A stretch of DNA of 64,000 nucleotides, taken from Ulvibacterium sp. GTDB lineage: Bacteria > Bacteroidota > Bacteroidia > Flavobacteriales > Flavobacteriaceae. The notes under the pieces are model-generated. The model was not told the origin of the DNA, did no database searches, and saw nothing but the letters and a program-made list of their open reading frames with translations. The position numbers and the translations under genes are program-made. This document shows positions 33,711 to 43,164 of this stretch, piece after piece (position 1 is the first letter of the stretch; the number at the start of each line of letters is the position of its first letter). The DNA is taken from NCBI RefSeq assembly GCF_028285715.1, contig NZ_JANQOO010000017.1, positions 62,001 through 126,000 on the forward strand, given 5' to 3'.

Positions 33711-34763
33711 TCAATCCCCTTCTTCCTCGGCTTTTTTTAGAATTGCCTTGTTGATTTGCCTTACCAGTGAAGGCCCTTCGTAGATGAATCCGGTATACAA
33801 TTGGACCAAGTCTGCACCAGCATCCAATTTTTCTAAGGCATCATCGGGAGAATGTATACCTCCTACTCCGATTATAGGAAAGGCTTTATTGCTTTTTTCG
33901 GCTAGAAATCGAATGACATCGGTACTTTTATTCCGTAAGGGTTTTCCGCTCAATCCACCTTTCTCTTCGGTCTGAACCAAGTCGGACTTTAAATTTTTTC
34001 GTTCAATAGTAGTATTGGTCGCAATTATGCCATCTATTTTTGTGGTTTCCACTATTTGGATAATATCCAACAATTGATTGTCCGTCAAGTCTGGGGCAAT
34101 TTTTAGAAGAATAGGTTTTTCCTTATTGTCCCTATCATTGGCATATTTTACATTTTCCTTCTTCAATTCCCTTAACAAGGCCACAAGGGGCTTTTTTCCC
34201 TGTAGTTCCCGAAGTCCCGGAGTATTTGGAGAGCTTACGTTAACGGCAAAATAATCCACATGATCAAAAAGTGCGTCAAAACAAATCAAATAATCCTTAA
34301 TGGCATCGTCATTAGGGGTGACCTTATTTTTACCAATGTTACCCCCTACGAGAACATTATGTTCCTTCTTAAGACGTTCGACGGCATCGAAGACCCCTTT
34401 GTTATTAAACCCCATCCGATTAATTATGGCCTCATCTGCCTTAAGGCGGAATAAACGTTTTTTTGGATTGCCTTTTTGGGGTTTTGGGGTCAATGTCCCT
34501 ATCTCTACAAACCCAAAACCAAAGTTCGAAAACTGATTGTACAATAGGGCATCTTTGTCGAATCCGGCTGCAAGACCTACAGGATTTTTGAACTTTAGTC
34601 CAAAAACTTGTCTTTCCAATCGCTTGTCCTCTATGGTATATAAACTTTTAAAGACCTTGGAGAATCCAATTTTTGATAGGAATCGTACCAATGAAAATAT
34701 GAGGTGATGCGCCCTTTCTGCATCAAGTAGGAAAAGGAAGGGGCGAACTAGAAATTTATACAT
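33711..34763 (-). CDS. pyrD: Dihydroorotate dehydrogenase (quinone), class 2
   Basis: The 350-residue FMN enzyme oxidises dihydroorotate to orotate with a membrane quinone in pyrimidine synthesis. The extended N-terminus ([25 protein letters not shown]) is the membrane-associating helical region of class 2 enzymes. [13 protein letters not shown] binds FMN, and [11 protein letters not shown] carries the class 2 catalytic serine. [12 protein letters not shown] and [13 protein letters not shown] close the barrel. A TATTTTTG box at 34784-34791 (minus strand) lies 20 bp upstream. Confidence 0.96.
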   Translation of the reverse strand: MYKFLVRPFLFLLDAERAHHLIFSLVRFLSKIGFSKVFKSLYTIEDKRLERQVFGLKFKNPVGLAAGFDKDALLYNQFSNFGFGFVEIGTLTPKPQKGNPKKRLFRLKADEAIINRMGFNNKGVFDAVERLKKEHNVLVGGNIGKNKVTPNDDAIKDYLICFDALFDHVDYFAVNVSSPNTPGLRELQGKKPLVALLRELKKENVKYANDRDNKEKPILLKIAPDLTDNQLLDIIQIVETTKIDGIIATNTTIERKNLKSDLVQTEEKGGLSGKPLRNKSTDVIRFLAEKSNKAFPIIGVGGIHSPDDALEKLDAGADLVQLYTGFIYEGPSLVRQINKAILKKAEEEGD

Positions 34764-34783
34764 GGGCCACAGTAAGATTTCGT

Positions 34784-34791
34784 CAAAAATA
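34784..34791 (-). promoter_or_regulatory. Candidate -7 box of pyrD
   Basis: TATTTTTG on the minus strand matches TAnnTTTG, 20 bp before the ATG. No TTG at the -33 distance. Confidence 0.35.
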
Positions 34792-34855
34792 CAAACTTAA
34801 CCCTAGTATTTCTTCTGTCTAAACCAATTTTTTGATTATTTCGATAAAATGAAAA

Positions 34856-35302
34856 TCAATGGGATCTAACCGAATCCTTGACCGCTACTGGGATAATTCT
34901 GATAGGTTTTCGAAATGCTTCGTGGCAGAGATCTAAGTATCGTCCATATTGTCTTTCATTGAAGGTACTTAAAAGTTTTTTATCACATTCCCAGGATGCA
35001 TCCATTACTTTTTTTTCCAGCACCCGATATTTATCCGCCAAAACCTGCAGCTCCTCCGTACTACTTTGTGGATGGTCGTCAAAAAGTTTTTGAATGTCTT
35101 CCTTTAGACCTTTTATCTGGATTTCCAAATCGGATTTTAGGTTCTCCATGGTTTTTATCTGAGCATCGTTAAGCTGAAAGACCTCTATCATCATATCCGT
35201 ATTGTCCCCTCCAATATCCAATGTACAATCCTGGGCCAACGATACCGAAGAAAAGATTGTACAGCCCAAGAGGACATAAAACATCCTTGTGAATTTTATC
35301 AT
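34856..35302 (-). CDS. Secreted coiled-coil hypothetical protein (Spy/CpxP-like layout)
   Basis: A signal peptide ([18 protein letters not shown]) is followed by about 125 residues that are almost entirely helical. [33 protein letters not shown] and [34 protein letters not shown] are long amphipathic segments. The layout, two antiparallel helices with a Q-containing turn near LNDAQ, recalls periplasmic chaperone-like Spy/CpxP proteins, but the LTxxQ motif is only partial. Function unproven. I use the ATG at 35302; one at 35308 is equally possible. It is divergent from pepT. Confidence 0.65.
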   Translation of the reverse strand: MIKFTRMFYVLLGCTIFSSVSLAQDCTLDIGGDNTDMMIEVFQLNDAQIKTMENLKSDLEIQIKGLKEDIQKLFDDHPQSSTEELQVLADKYRVLEKKVMDASWECDKKLLSTFNERQYGRYLDLCHEAFRKPIRIIPVAVKDSVRSH

Positions 35303-35369
35303 CGTCAAAAAGAATATTACTGTGAGATTCCTGATGTATAAACAGTATTTTTATGCAAAAATTATATCG

Positions 35370-36599
35370 ATGCGACAATTAGTAGAGCGATTTATAAATT
35401 ACGTGAAAATCGATACCCAAAGTAATCCCCATTCCAAAACGACACCCAGTACGGAAAAACAGTGGCATCTGGCCTTGGAGCTTGTGGAAGAACTAAAACA
35501 AATAGGTTTGGAGGAGGTTACCATTGATCACAATGCGTATATCATGGCCACATTGCCCAGCAATTTGGAAAAAGAGGTACCCACTATCGGGTTCATCTCC
35601 CATTTTGACACCACGCCCGATTTCACCGCTGTGGATGTTAATCCAAAAATTGTTAAAGACTATGATGGTGGGGATATTATTCTGAACGAAGTAGAAAATA
35701 TAGTTTTATCTCCACGTTATTTTGAGGATTTGCTCCTTTACAAGGGCCAGACCTTAATAACGACGGATGGCACCACGTTATTAGGGGCAGACGACAAGGC
35801 GGGCATTGCAGAAATCATTACTGCCATGGAATACCTAATACATAACCCGGACATTAAACATGGAAAAATACGGATAGGCTTTACACCGGATGAGGAGATA
35901 GGCCGGGGAGCACATAAATTTGATGTGGAGCAATTTGGGGCGGATTGGGCCTATACGATGGACGGGAGTCAAATCGGTGAATTGGAGTACGAGAATTTCA
36001 ATGCGGCAAGTGCCAAAATTCGTATTGCCGGAAAAAGCGTCCACCCTGGTTATGCCAAAAACAAAATGATCAACGCCATAAGTATCGCCAATGAGTTTAT
36101 GAGCATTCTCCCTCCGGAAGAAACACCTCAGCACACTTCCGATAGAGAAGGTTTTTTCCATGTACATAAGCTAAAAGGCGAGATTGAACATGCCGAATTC
36201 GAATTGATTATCCGTGACCATAATTTTGAAAAATTCGAAAAAAGGAAGGAATTTTTGAGGACCATTACAGCCAAACTCAATGAAATCCATGGCCATTGTG
36301 TTGAACTGGAACTGCACGACCAGTATTTCAACATGCGTGAAAAAATTGAGCCGGTATTCCACATCATAGAAATTGCCAAGGAAGCCATGCAGGCCGTAGA
36401 CGTTCTACCCATTATTAAACCTATTCGCGGAGGTACGGACGGGTCACAATTAAGCTATATGGGCCTACCTTGTCCCAATATCTTTGCAGGGGGGCATAAT
36501 TTCCATGGAAAATACGAATACATTCCGGTTCAAAGTATGCAAAAGGCGGTAGAGGTAATCATAAAAATATGCGAATTGGTAGCCGCCAAAAGTTATTGA
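35370..36599 (+). CDS. pepT: Peptidase T (tripeptide aminopeptidase)
   Basis: A 409-residue M20-family metallopeptidase that removes N-terminal residues from tripeptides in the cytoplasm. Zinc ligands and catalytic residues are in [42 protein letters not shown] and [22 protein letters not shown] is also typical. The frame is open from 35289, but the ATG at 35370 gives the family start [18 protein letters not shown] and the usual length. The DUF1801-type gene follows 39 bp downstream. Confidence 0.96.
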   Translation: MRQLVERFINYVKIDTQSNPHSKTTPSTEKQWHLALELVEELKQIGLEEVTIDHNAYIMATLPSNLEKEVPTIGFISHFDTTPDFTAVDVNPKIVKDYDGGDIILNEVENIVLSPRYFEDLLLYKGQTLITTDGTTLLGADDKAGIAEIITAMEYLIHNPDIKHGKIRIGFTPDEEIGRGAHKFDVEQFGADWAYTMDGSQIGELEYENFNAASAKIRIAGKSVHPGYAKNKMINAISIANEFMSILPPEETPQHTSDREGFFHVHKLKGEIEHAEFELIIRDHNFEKFEKRKEFLRTITAKLNEIHGHCVELELHDQYFNMREKIEPVFHIIEIAKEAMQAVDVLPIIKPIRGGTDGSQLSYMGLPCPNIFAGGHNFHGKYEYIPVQSMQKAVEVIIKICELVAAKSY

Positions 36600-36638
36600 A
36601 AATACATAAATTAGTATAGGAACAGTACTATCGTTACC

Positions 36639-37235
36639 ATGGATATTTCAAAAAAAGTCGAAACATATTTCGGGGAAGAACACCTATTTAAGAAAGAGAT
36701 TGCCGTTTTAAGAAACCTGGCCCACAAGACAGAAGCGATGGAAACTTTTAAATGGCATGCCCCGGTCTATACGATCAATAATAAGAACGTATTTTGGATT
36801 GCACGCTTCAAGCTTCATTTTGGATTGGGTTTTTTTAACGGGATGCTCCTCACAGACCCAAAAAATGTCCTGGAAAATGCCCAGGAGGGCAAGACCCAAG
36901 CCATGCGACATTGGAAGTTTACGACCATGGATGAAATTGATGAAGAGGGCGTTGTCAGTTATATGATAGAGGCTTTGGAAAACCAAAAAAAGGGTATTAC
37001 AGCAAAACCCGAAAAAAAGGAAAAAGCAAAGACCCCCTTACCACAAATGCTTAAGATGGCCCTGAATGCTGACAAAGAGTTAGGCAGGAGATTTAAGACA
37101 TTGTCTCCCTACAAACAAAACGAATATGCCTCCTATATAGCGGATGCCAAACAAGAAAAAACCAAACTTTCCCGGTTGAAAAAGATAACTCCCTTAATAT
37201 TAGAAGGGAAAGGTCTTAACGATAATTATAGATAG
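36639..37235 (+). CDS. DUF1801 / YdeI (OmpD-associated)-like protein
   Basis: Two modules are readable in 198 residues. The N-terminal part (LRNLAHKTEAMETFKWHAPVYTINNKNVFWIARFK) matches the DUF1801/YdhG group. The C-terminal 65 residues (LPQMLKMALNADKELGRRFKTLSPYKQNEYASYI followed by a basic tail) match the bacteriocin-protection YdeI/OmpD-associated domain. The biochemical role of neither is known. It is downstream of pepT on the same strand and ends in a long-stem terminator shared with the convergent oxidoreductase. Confidence 0.8.
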   Translation: MDISKKVETYFGEEHLFKKEIAVLRNLAHKTEAMETFKWHAPVYTINNKNVFWIARFKLHFGLGFFNGMLLTDPKNVLENAQEGKTQAMRHWKFTTMDEIDEEGVVSYMIEALENQKKGITAKPEKKEKAKTPLPQMLKMALNADKELGRRFKTLSPYKQNEYASYIADAKQEKTKLSRLKKITPLILEGKGLNDNYR

Positions 37236-37243
37236 TGCTCATT

Positions 37244-37310
37244 AAATTCCCCAAATCCCTCCTTCTAATGAACATTGCGTCTTAAGCAGGGATTTGGGAA
37301 TTTGATTTTT
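37244..37310 (+). terminator. Long-stem terminator at convergent junction
   Basis: AAATTCCC-C-AAATCCCT (37244-37260) pairs with AGGGATTTGGGAATTT (37288-37303): a 16-bp stem with one bulged C and a 27-nt loop, followed by GA and five T residues. The T-run overlaps the stop codon of the minus-strand oxidoreductase. Confidence 0.7.
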
Positions 37311-38658
37311 AAATCATAGGTAATTTCCAACCATTTTGATAATTTGCTTTCATATATTGGTTGGCCTCTTCCTCTTTGAACTTGTTACTAGCAGTATCCC
37401 AATAAATCCTATTACCCGTTTTAAAGGCAACATTGCCCATGTGAGATACCAAAGCGGCATCGTAGCCTACCTGAATCGGTGCCGTGAGTTTGGAAGCGTC
37501 CCTGGCCTTTACCGCTTCAATAAAATTAACGGTGTGCAGATCAAGTCCGCTTACCCCGTCCTTGTCCTTTAAAATAGCTTCCATTTTTGGTGTTCTTTCC
37601 TTACCCCATCCATTGAAGTTTTTTTCCGGGATTACTTCCCATCCATTTCTGTCCAATACCAAGGTTCCATTGTTTCCAATAAAGGAAATGCCGTGGTTAC
37701 GGCCATAGTTACCACCATCAATGCCCGTGGCATGTTCCCAAAGAATGGAAAAGCCATCGTATTCAAAAACGGTCTGTAAAGTATCCGGGGTTTCTGAAGC
37801 ATCATCGGGATATGCAAATTTTCCACCTAGGGCCATTACCGATTTTGGTCTACCGGCCTTCATGCCATAAAGGGCGTAATCTATCAAGTGAACACCCCAA
37901 TCCGTCATCAATCCCCCGGCATAATCCCAAAACCATCTAAAGTTAAAATGGAACCGATTAGTGTTAAAAGCACGCTGGGGTGCGGGTCCTAGCCACATAT
38001 CATAATCCACACCATTGGGAACGGCTTCATCAGGAACCGTGGGCACCGGTTTCATCCATCCTTGGTAGGCCCAGGCCTTGGCCAATCGAATCTCTCCCAA
38101 TTTACCGGAATGCACAAAATCAATCGCATCCACAAAATGTGGTTGACTACGCTGCCATTGACCGATCTGGACCATACGATCACTAGAGTTCACGTAATTC
38201 AACATAATATCGGCTTCCTCAATAGAATTTGCTATAGGTTTTTCACAATACACATCCTTGCCTGCCTGTAGGGCATCGGTCAATTGAAGGCAATGCCAAT
38301 GGTCCGGGGTTCCGATTATCACCACATCCACATCCTTGTTTTCCAGGAGCTGCCTATAGTCCTTGTACCATTTCGGCTTCTTGATACCTGCCTTTTTTAA
38401 ATCCGCAGTACGGGATTCCAGTACACTTTCGTCGACATCACATAAGGCAATCACATTGGTCTCGCTTATTTTTAGCATGGAACTTAAATCACTAAAGCCC
38501 ATCCCTTTGCAACCAATGACCCCAACGTTGATACGGTCATTGGGCCCGACCCTTTTTCTCATGGTGGCCAATAGTTCCATGGGGAATGCAAATGCAGCTC
38601 CTGTTCCAGCTAATGCCAAGGAGCTCTTTTTTATAAAGTTTCGTCGATTTTGGTACAT
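37309..38658 (-). CDS. Tat-exported Gfo/Idh/MocA family oxidoreductase
   Basis: A 449-residue NAD(P)-dependent oxidoreductase. The Tat signal (NRRNFIKKSSLALAGTGAAFA) shows export in folded form with bound cofactor. The Rossmann domain has INVGVIGCKGMG and VIIGTPDHWHC, then the family signature CEKPIANS. The large C-terminal alpha/beta domain includes FRWFWDYAGGLMTDWGVHLIDYAL, characteristic of the Bacteroidota and Planctomycetota Tat-type subgroup. The natural substrate is probably a sugar or cyclitol derivative; unknown. It stands alone and converges with the DUF1801-type gene. Confidence 0.93.
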   Translation of the reverse strand: MYQNRRNFIKKSSLALAGTGAAFAFPMELLATMRKRVGPNDRINVGVIGCKGMGFSDLSSMLKISETNVIALCDVDESVLESRTADLKKAGIKKPKWYKDYRQLLENKDVDVVIIGTPDHWHCLQLTDALQAGKDVYCEKPIANSIEEADIMLNYVNSSDRMVQIGQWQRSQPHFVDAIDFVHSGKLGEIRLAKAWAYQGWMKPVPTVPDEAVPNGVDYDMWLGPAPQRAFNTNRFHFNFRWFWDYAGGLMTDWGVHLIDYALYGMKAGRPKSVMALGGKFAYPDDASETPDTLQTVFEYDGFSILWEHATGIDGGNYGRNHGISFIGNNGTLVLDRNGWEVIPEKNFNGWGKERTPKMEAILKDKDGVSGLDLHTVNFIEAVKARDASKLTAPIQVGYDAALVSHMGNVAFKTGNRIYWDTASNKFKEEEANQYMKANYQNGWKLPMI

Positions 38659-38862
38659 GATTGTAGAATTTTGTTTTGTCTTTCAAGATAATGATTTTCA
38701 GCGAAAAATTGTCCAATATTTTAAGTGTGGAACTACCTTTCCCACCTACAAAAAAGACAATACCAACTTTGATGTTCTATAGATTACATTAGTTGGAAAT
38801 GTACATGACGCCTGTTACCCATTTGGGTCGACTTAGAAGTCATGATCGGGTTCAATTTTATA

Positions 38863-38892
38863 CAAAAAAACGCCGATTTGATAAACCGGCGT
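38863..38892 (-). terminator. Rho-independent terminator of the nusB-DUF1573-yajC operon
   Basis: Minus strand: ACGCCG, 11-nt loop with three further possible A-T pairs, CGGCGT, then seven T residues. It lies 26 bp after the yajC stop. Confidence 0.85.
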
Positions 38893-38917
38893 CCTTAATA
38901 TTCTTATGTAAAGGAAT

Positions 38918-39205
38918 CTACTTTTTAGCAGGCGTACTGAGTTTTTTGCTCATTTCCATGGATATGGCAGATCTGTCAAATTTTATCTTTCCCGCCATGG
39001 TCTCCAAAACACAGGAATAATCCTTGTCATTAAGATCCACTACCTTACCGTACATTCCACTTTTTGTAACTACCCGATCCCCTTTTTTTAGTTCCGAAGC
39101 AAAACGTTTTTCATCCTTTTGCCTTTTCATTTGTGGACGGATCATAAAAAAGTAGGCCACCACAAAAATAAGGATCATGGGCAAAAACTGTCCTATATCT
39201 CCCAT
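38918..39205 (-). CDS. yajC: Preprotein translocase subunit YajC
   Basis: A 95-residue protein with one N-terminal transmembrane helix (FLPMILIFVVAYFFMIRPQMKRQK) and a cytoplasmic beta domain with KKGDRVVTKSGMYGKVVDL, the standard YajC layout. YajC associates with SecDF next to the SecYEG channel. It is the last gene of the operon with nusB and the DUF1573 lipoprotein, 26 bp after the latter, and is followed by a strong terminator. Confidence 0.95.
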   Translation of the reverse strand: MGDIGQFLPMILIFVVAYFFMIRPQMKRQKDEKRFASELKKGDRVVTKSGMYGKVVDLNDKDYSCVLETMAGKIKFDRSAISMEMSKKLSTPAKK

Positions 39206-39231
39206 TATTTACGAGTCTAAGTTTTTGTTGA

Positions 39232-39702
39232 CTAGTTTACCGTTGGTCCTACTGGAGCTGCACCTTTGGGGTTTACAAAAGCCTTGATGCGCAATAGCTC
39301 GGAGCCTTTTTCTGTATTGGCAGTCACCGTAATGGTCTTTGTGACCTGATTTTGACCAGATCCGTTGAACTTTACCAACAACTCCCCCGTCTCACCTGGA
39401 GCTATGGGATCTTTAGGTGGGTTGGGTACCGTACAGCCACAACTGCTTTTGGCGTCGGTTATGATCAATGGGGCCTCGCCGGTATTGGTAAACTTAAAAA
39501 CCGTCTCTTGAGCGGCACCTTGTTCAATGGTTCCGAAATCGTGCTCGGACTTTTCAAAGGACATTACTGGAAGCTTTTTAGCGGCTTCGTCCCTTTCGGC
39601 AGCCTGTGCCACCTTATCGGTATTTATCTTACTGGATGCATTTTCCTTACAGGAAACTGCCAATAGTGCCATTAGACCTAGGCTTAAAACTATTCTTTTC
39701 AT
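39232..39702 (-). CDS. DUF1573 domain lipoprotein
   Basis: A lipobox (GLMALLAVSC, Cys 18) marks a lipoprotein of 156 residues. The mature region has the DUF1573 immunoglobulin-like fold: HDFGTIEQGAAQETVFKFTNTGEAPLII, then SSCGCTVPNPPKDPIAPGETG. The CGC motif and this strand pattern are constant in the family. Function is unknown despite its high abundance in Bacteroidota. It is the middle gene of the nusB-DUF1573-yajC operon. Confidence 0.92.
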   Translation of the reverse strand: MKRIVLSLGLMALLAVSCKENASSKINTDKVAQAAERDEAAKKLPVMSFEKSEHDFGTIEQGAAQETVFKFTNTGEAPLIITDAKSSCGCTVPNPPKDPIAPGETGELLVKFNGSGQNQVTKTITVTANTEKGSELLRIKAFVNPKGAAPVGPTVN

Positions 39703-39745
39703 TATGTAATAATTTTTGTATTGCGTAAAATTACAGAAATATTGT

Positions 39746-40693
39746 TTATAACAAGCCCCTACCTGTTTTTTTAAGTTTTCCCTCAGCTCTGTACTCCTTT
39801 ACCAATTTGTCCAAAATACCATTGATGAATATGCTGCTTTTAGGAGTTGAATACTCCTTGGCAATTTCCAAAAATTCATTTATGGTCACTTTTTCCGGAA
39901 TGGAAGGAAAGTTCAAAAGTTCACAAATACCCATTTTGAGCAAAATCGCATCTACATCGGCAATACGGTCCTTGTCCCAATTTGGTGTCTTTCCCTCGAT
40001 CTCCTTCTCCCAACGTGAATTGTTTAACAATGTCTTTGTCAGGAGTTTTTGTGCAAAATCCATATCGGCCTGATCCTTTAGCAGTTTGGGCAAAAAGAAA
40101 GATTCGTTATGACTTTCCTTGGCTTTCTTCAATAACTTTAAAACAAAGGTGTTCACAATAGGAATGTCATCGACCCAGGTCAACTTATCGTCTTCAAAAT
40201 ATTCGTAAATTTTTTCATTAGGAGCGATGATATCACGGAACACATCAAGAACAAATTGACGATCCTCTTCATAATCGTTCTTCTTGGAGGACATATATCT
40301 ATCGTAGATAGAGCTTTCCAAAATCTCTTTGTAAATCAATTTTACATACTCCTCGTTCAGGTACCAATTTTGGAGTTTTCTTTTTTTCATTTCGCTCTCC
40401 AATAAGCTATTACCGGAAATTTGATGCAACAGTCTATTGTTTATGAATTTTTCCTTGTTGGGATAATGGTCCGAAGTGCCCGCCAAGTACTTTTTAGAGG
40501 TAATTTTCAGATGGCCGTTGGCCTTGTGCCGTATTTCGGAAAGCAGGCTTAAGACCAATAAATAGAGAACGTACATCCCTTCGATGCTGGTCCTCAGAAA
40601 TTTTTGCTGTTTCTCCAAGGAATCATCTTGGGATTGGGTCAAAGCATAGATACATTGCATTACCTTTACCCTTATATGCCTTCTTGTCAACAT
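39746..40693 (-). CDS. nusB: Transcription antitermination protein NusB (long Bacteroidota form)
   Basis: NusB binds boxA RNA with NusE (ribosomal protein S10) to allow rRNA operon read-through. The N-terminal RRHIRVKVMQCIYAL is the conserved RNA-binding helix. The C-terminal half (RIADVDAILLKMGICELLNFPSIPEKVTINEFLEIAKEYSTPKSSIFINGILDKL) is the classical NusB domain. At 315 residues it is about twice the size of E. coli NusB; the insert is the norm in this phylum. First gene of the operon; a TATTTTTG box lies at 40736-40743. Confidence 0.95.
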   Translation of the reverse strand: MLTRRHIRVKVMQCIYALTQSQDDSLEKQQKFLRTSIEGMYVLYLLVLSLLSEIRHKANGHLKITSKKYLAGTSDHYPNKEKFINNRLLHQISGNSLLESEMKKRKLQNWYLNEEYVKLIYKEILESSIYDRYMSSKKNDYEEDRQFVLDVFRDIIAPNEKIYEYFEDDKLTWVDDIPIVNTFVLKLLKKAKESHNESFFLPKLLKDQADMDFAQKLLTKTLLNNSRWEKEIEGKTPNWDKDRIADVDAILLKMGICELLNFPSIPEKVTINEFLEIAKEYSTPKSSIFINGILDKLVKEYRAEGKLKKTGRGLL

Positions 40694-40735
40694 TTGCGGA
40701 GAACTTTTGAAAGAATTGGGTTAATCATCGCCCCG

Positions 40736-40743
40736 CAAAAATA
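40736..40743 (-). promoter_or_regulatory. Candidate -7 box of the nusB operon
   Basis: TATTTTTG on the minus strand, 42 bp before the nusB ATG. No TTG at the -33 distance. Confidence 0.35.
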
Positions 40744-40802
40744 GCAATCTATTTTAATTTTGTATAAAGGTCGTGGGCTTTATCTTAGGTATTTTATAAC
40801 AC

Positions 40803-40830
40803 TTGTATGTCTTCCAAAAACCTATCTTTG
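40803..40830 (+). promoter_or_regulatory. Promoter of the MsbA-like ABC exporter
   Basis: TTG (40803-40805), 17-bp spacer, TATCTTTG (40823-40830), 41 bp before the ATG; full consensus match. Confidence 0.6.
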
Positions 40831-40871
40831 GCAAAATCAAGAATACGCTAGACGCCTAGCCTTACCACTGC

Positions 40872-42620
40872 ATGAAGGAACTTAAGCACCTTAACAAATA
40901 CTTTAAAAAATATTGGTTTAAACTATTGATAGGTATTTTAATTACTATCATTGCCCGTATATTCCAGTTGGTAATGCCTTCTTACGTCAACAATTCCATA
41001 CAAGTTGTCGAGGACTTTATGGGCCAAAAGATTACCGAACCTGCAGCTAAGGAAATGCTCTTGGAATTTATATTGATCATCGTAGGTGCGGCGTTACTTT
41101 CAGGATTCTTTACTTTTTTAATGCGCCAGACGATCATAAACGTTTCGCGTTATATAGAATATGACCTCAAGAACGAAGTCTTTGACCATTATCAACTGCT
41201 AAGTCTTGGTTTTTATAAAAAAAACAGGACAGGGGATTTGATGAACCGCATTAGCGAAGATGTGGGCCAAGTACGAATGTACGCCGGACCGGCATTGATG
41301 TATGGCATAAATACGGTCACCCTTTTTGCTTGTATTATTCCAATAATGTTCATAAAGGCTCCTACCTTGGCCGCATATACCCTGATACCGCTCCCCATTT
41401 TATCCGTTCTTATTTATCAAATCAGTAAGGTAATCCACAATCGAAGTACGGTTGTCCAGGAATATCTTTCTACCCTATCTACCTTTACACAAGAAGTGTT
41501 TTCCGGGGTCTCGGTCATAAAGGCATATGCCCTGGAACCCCAGGTGAATGCCGACCTTGGGGTCCTGGCCATGGAAGGAAAAGACAAAAGTATGGATCTG
41601 GCCAAAGTGAACGCCTGGTTCTTTCCCTTAATGATCTTGCTCATAGGTATAAGTAATATTTTTGTCATTTATATAGGTGGCAAACAATACATAGATGGTG
41701 AGATAAACTCCATTGGTGTTATTGCAGAATTCATTTTATATGTAAACATGCTCACATGGCCGGTAGCCATAGTAGGATGGTTAACCTCCATCGTACAACG
41801 TGCGGAGGCCTCACAGAAGAGAATAAATGAGTTCTTAAAGGAACGACCCGAAATACGTAATCAGGCGTCCGAATTAATATCCATTAACGGAAAAATAGAG
41901 TTCAAAAATGTATCCTTTACTTATGAGGATACCCATATTACGGCATTAAAGGACATTTCGTTTTGTATAAATCCAGGGGAAACGGTAGCCATTTTAGGAA
42001 AAACCGGAGCCGGTAAATCCACCGTTCTTGATCTAATTGCCCGTCTTTACGATGTGTCTTCCGGTGAAATATTGATCGATGATGTACCGATCAAGGAAAT
42101 AAATCTAAAAAGCCTTCGGGAGTCCATTGGTGCTGTCCCCCAAGACGCCTTGTTGTTTTCCGATTCCATTGAAAGTAACATAAAATTTGGCAAATACGAC
42201 GCAACGAAGGAAGAAGTCATTACAGTGGCCAAAAATGCCGCCGTACATGAGAATATTATAGGTTTTTCCATGGCATATGATACCGTACTCGGAGAAAGGG
42301 GAATTACACTTAGTGGCGGCCAGAAACAAAGAGTATCCATAGCAAGGGCCTTATTGAAAGACCCTAAGATATATCTATTTGATGACTGTCTCTCCGCAGT
42401 AGATACCGAGACCGAAGAGGAAATATTAAACAATTTAAAGAAAGTCTCCAATGACAAAACAACGATTATAGTGAGCCATAGGGTATCCTCGGCCAAGAAT
42501 GCCGATAAAGTTTTTGTATTGGATAACGGTCAACTTTTACAAGAAGGCACCCACGAGGAATTGAACAATGTAGAGGGGTATTATAGAGAGCTTTACATAA
42601 ACCAACTCTCGGAGAAATAA
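40872..42620 (+). CDS. ABC exporter, fused membrane and ATP-binding domains (MsbA/LmrA type)
   Basis: A 582-residue half-transporter. Residues 1-330 contain six transmembrane helices with the ABC_membrane fold. Residues 345-582 hold the ATPase: Walker A ILGKTGAGKST, Q-loop VPQDALLFS, signature LSGGQKQRVSIARALL, Walker B IYLFDDCLSAVD, and the H-loop IIVSHRVSS. Such homodimers flip lipids or export drugs and peptides. The Walker B carboxylate is D-D rather than D-E (FDDCLS), a change in the catalytic glutamate position that would be expected to slow ATP hydrolysis and is common in one type of MsbA-like subgroup. It has its own promoter. Confidence 0.93.
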   Translation: MKELKHLNKYFKKYWFKLLIGILITIIARIFQLVMPSYVNNSIQVVEDFMGQKITEPAAKEMLLEFILIIVGAALLSGFFTFLMRQTIINVSRYIEYDLKNEVFDHYQLLSLGFYKKNRTGDLMNRISEDVGQVRMYAGPALMYGINTVTLFACIIPIMFIKAPTLAAYTLIPLPILSVLIYQISKVIHNRSTVVQEYLSTLSTFTQEVFSGVSVIKAYALEPQVNADLGVLAMEGKDKSMDLAKVNAWFFPLMILLIGISNIFVIYIGGKQYIDGEINSIGVIAEFILYVNMLTWPVAIVGWLTSIVQRAEASQKRINEFLKERPEIRNQASELISINGKIEFKNVSFTYEDTHITALKDISFCINPGETVAILGKTGAGKSTVLDLIARLYDVSSGEILIDDVPIKEINLKSLRESIGAVPQDALLFSDSIESNIKFGKYDATKEEVITVAKNAAVHENIIGFSMAYDTVLGERGITLSGGQKQRVSIARALLKDPKIYLFDDCLSAVDTETEEEILNNLKKVSNDKTTIIVSHRVSSAKNADKVFVLDNGQLLQEGTHEELNNVEGYYRELYINQLSEK

Positions 42621-42705
42621 ACAACCAAATTGTTGCCTGATTCCCATTTTTTTCACATTTTTGAAGGATTAATACCATTTATTTAACAACTATAAACTAC
42701 ACAAA

Positions 42706-43077
42706 ATGAGCGAGAGAGAACTAATGGATCAGGAAGAAATCCATTCCAAGGTTTTGAGGGCGGGGAGAAGAACCTATTTTTTTGATGTAAGGAGCACTAA
42801 AGCCGGGGATTACTATCTGACCATTACCGAAAGTAAAAAGTTCACACATGATGATGGTTCTTTTCACTACAAAAAACACAAGATTTACCTATACAAGGAA
42901 GATTTTGAGGCGTTCAGGGAAAATGTTGAGGAAATGATGGATTTTATTTTTAGTGAAAAAGGTTCCGAGGTAATTTCGGAGCGTCATCAAAAAGATTTTA
43001 AGAAGGAAGAACCTAGTGAAAACGGACAGGTAAAATCTGCAGAAAGCTTCACAGATGTTGACTTTGATGATATTTAA
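42706..43077 (+). CDS. PUR-family (DUF3276) DNA/RNA-binding protein
   Basis: A 123-residue protein in which residues 10-85 match the DUF3276 PUR-alpha-like domain: EIHSKVLRAGRRTYFFDVRSTKAGDYYLTITESKK and HKIYLYKEDFEAFRENVEEMMDFI. Structures in this family form single-stranded nucleic-acid-binding dimers. The tail is acidic (EEPSENGQ ... FTDVDFDDI). It is almost universal and well expressed in Bacteroidota; targets are unknown. A strong terminator follows at 43107-43134. Confidence 0.9.
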   Translation: MSERELMDQEEIHSKVLRAGRRTYFFDVRSTKAGDYYLTITESKKFTHDDGSFHYKKHKIYLYKEDFEAFRENVEEMMDFIFSEKGSEVISERHQKDFKKEEPSENGQVKSAESFTDVDFDDI

Positions 43078-43106
43078 GTCTAAAGCAGATTAAATAATTA
43101 GGATAG

Positions 43107-43134
43107 CGGCTCTTCGGATAAAGGGCCGTTTTTT
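43107..43134 (+). terminator. Rho-independent terminator of the PUR-family gene
   Basis: CGGCTC, 10-nt loop, GGGCCG (one G-U pair), then six T residues. Confidence 0.85.
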
Positions 43135-43164
43135 GTTTGTGATGTCCATAAATTTTAACCCTAT

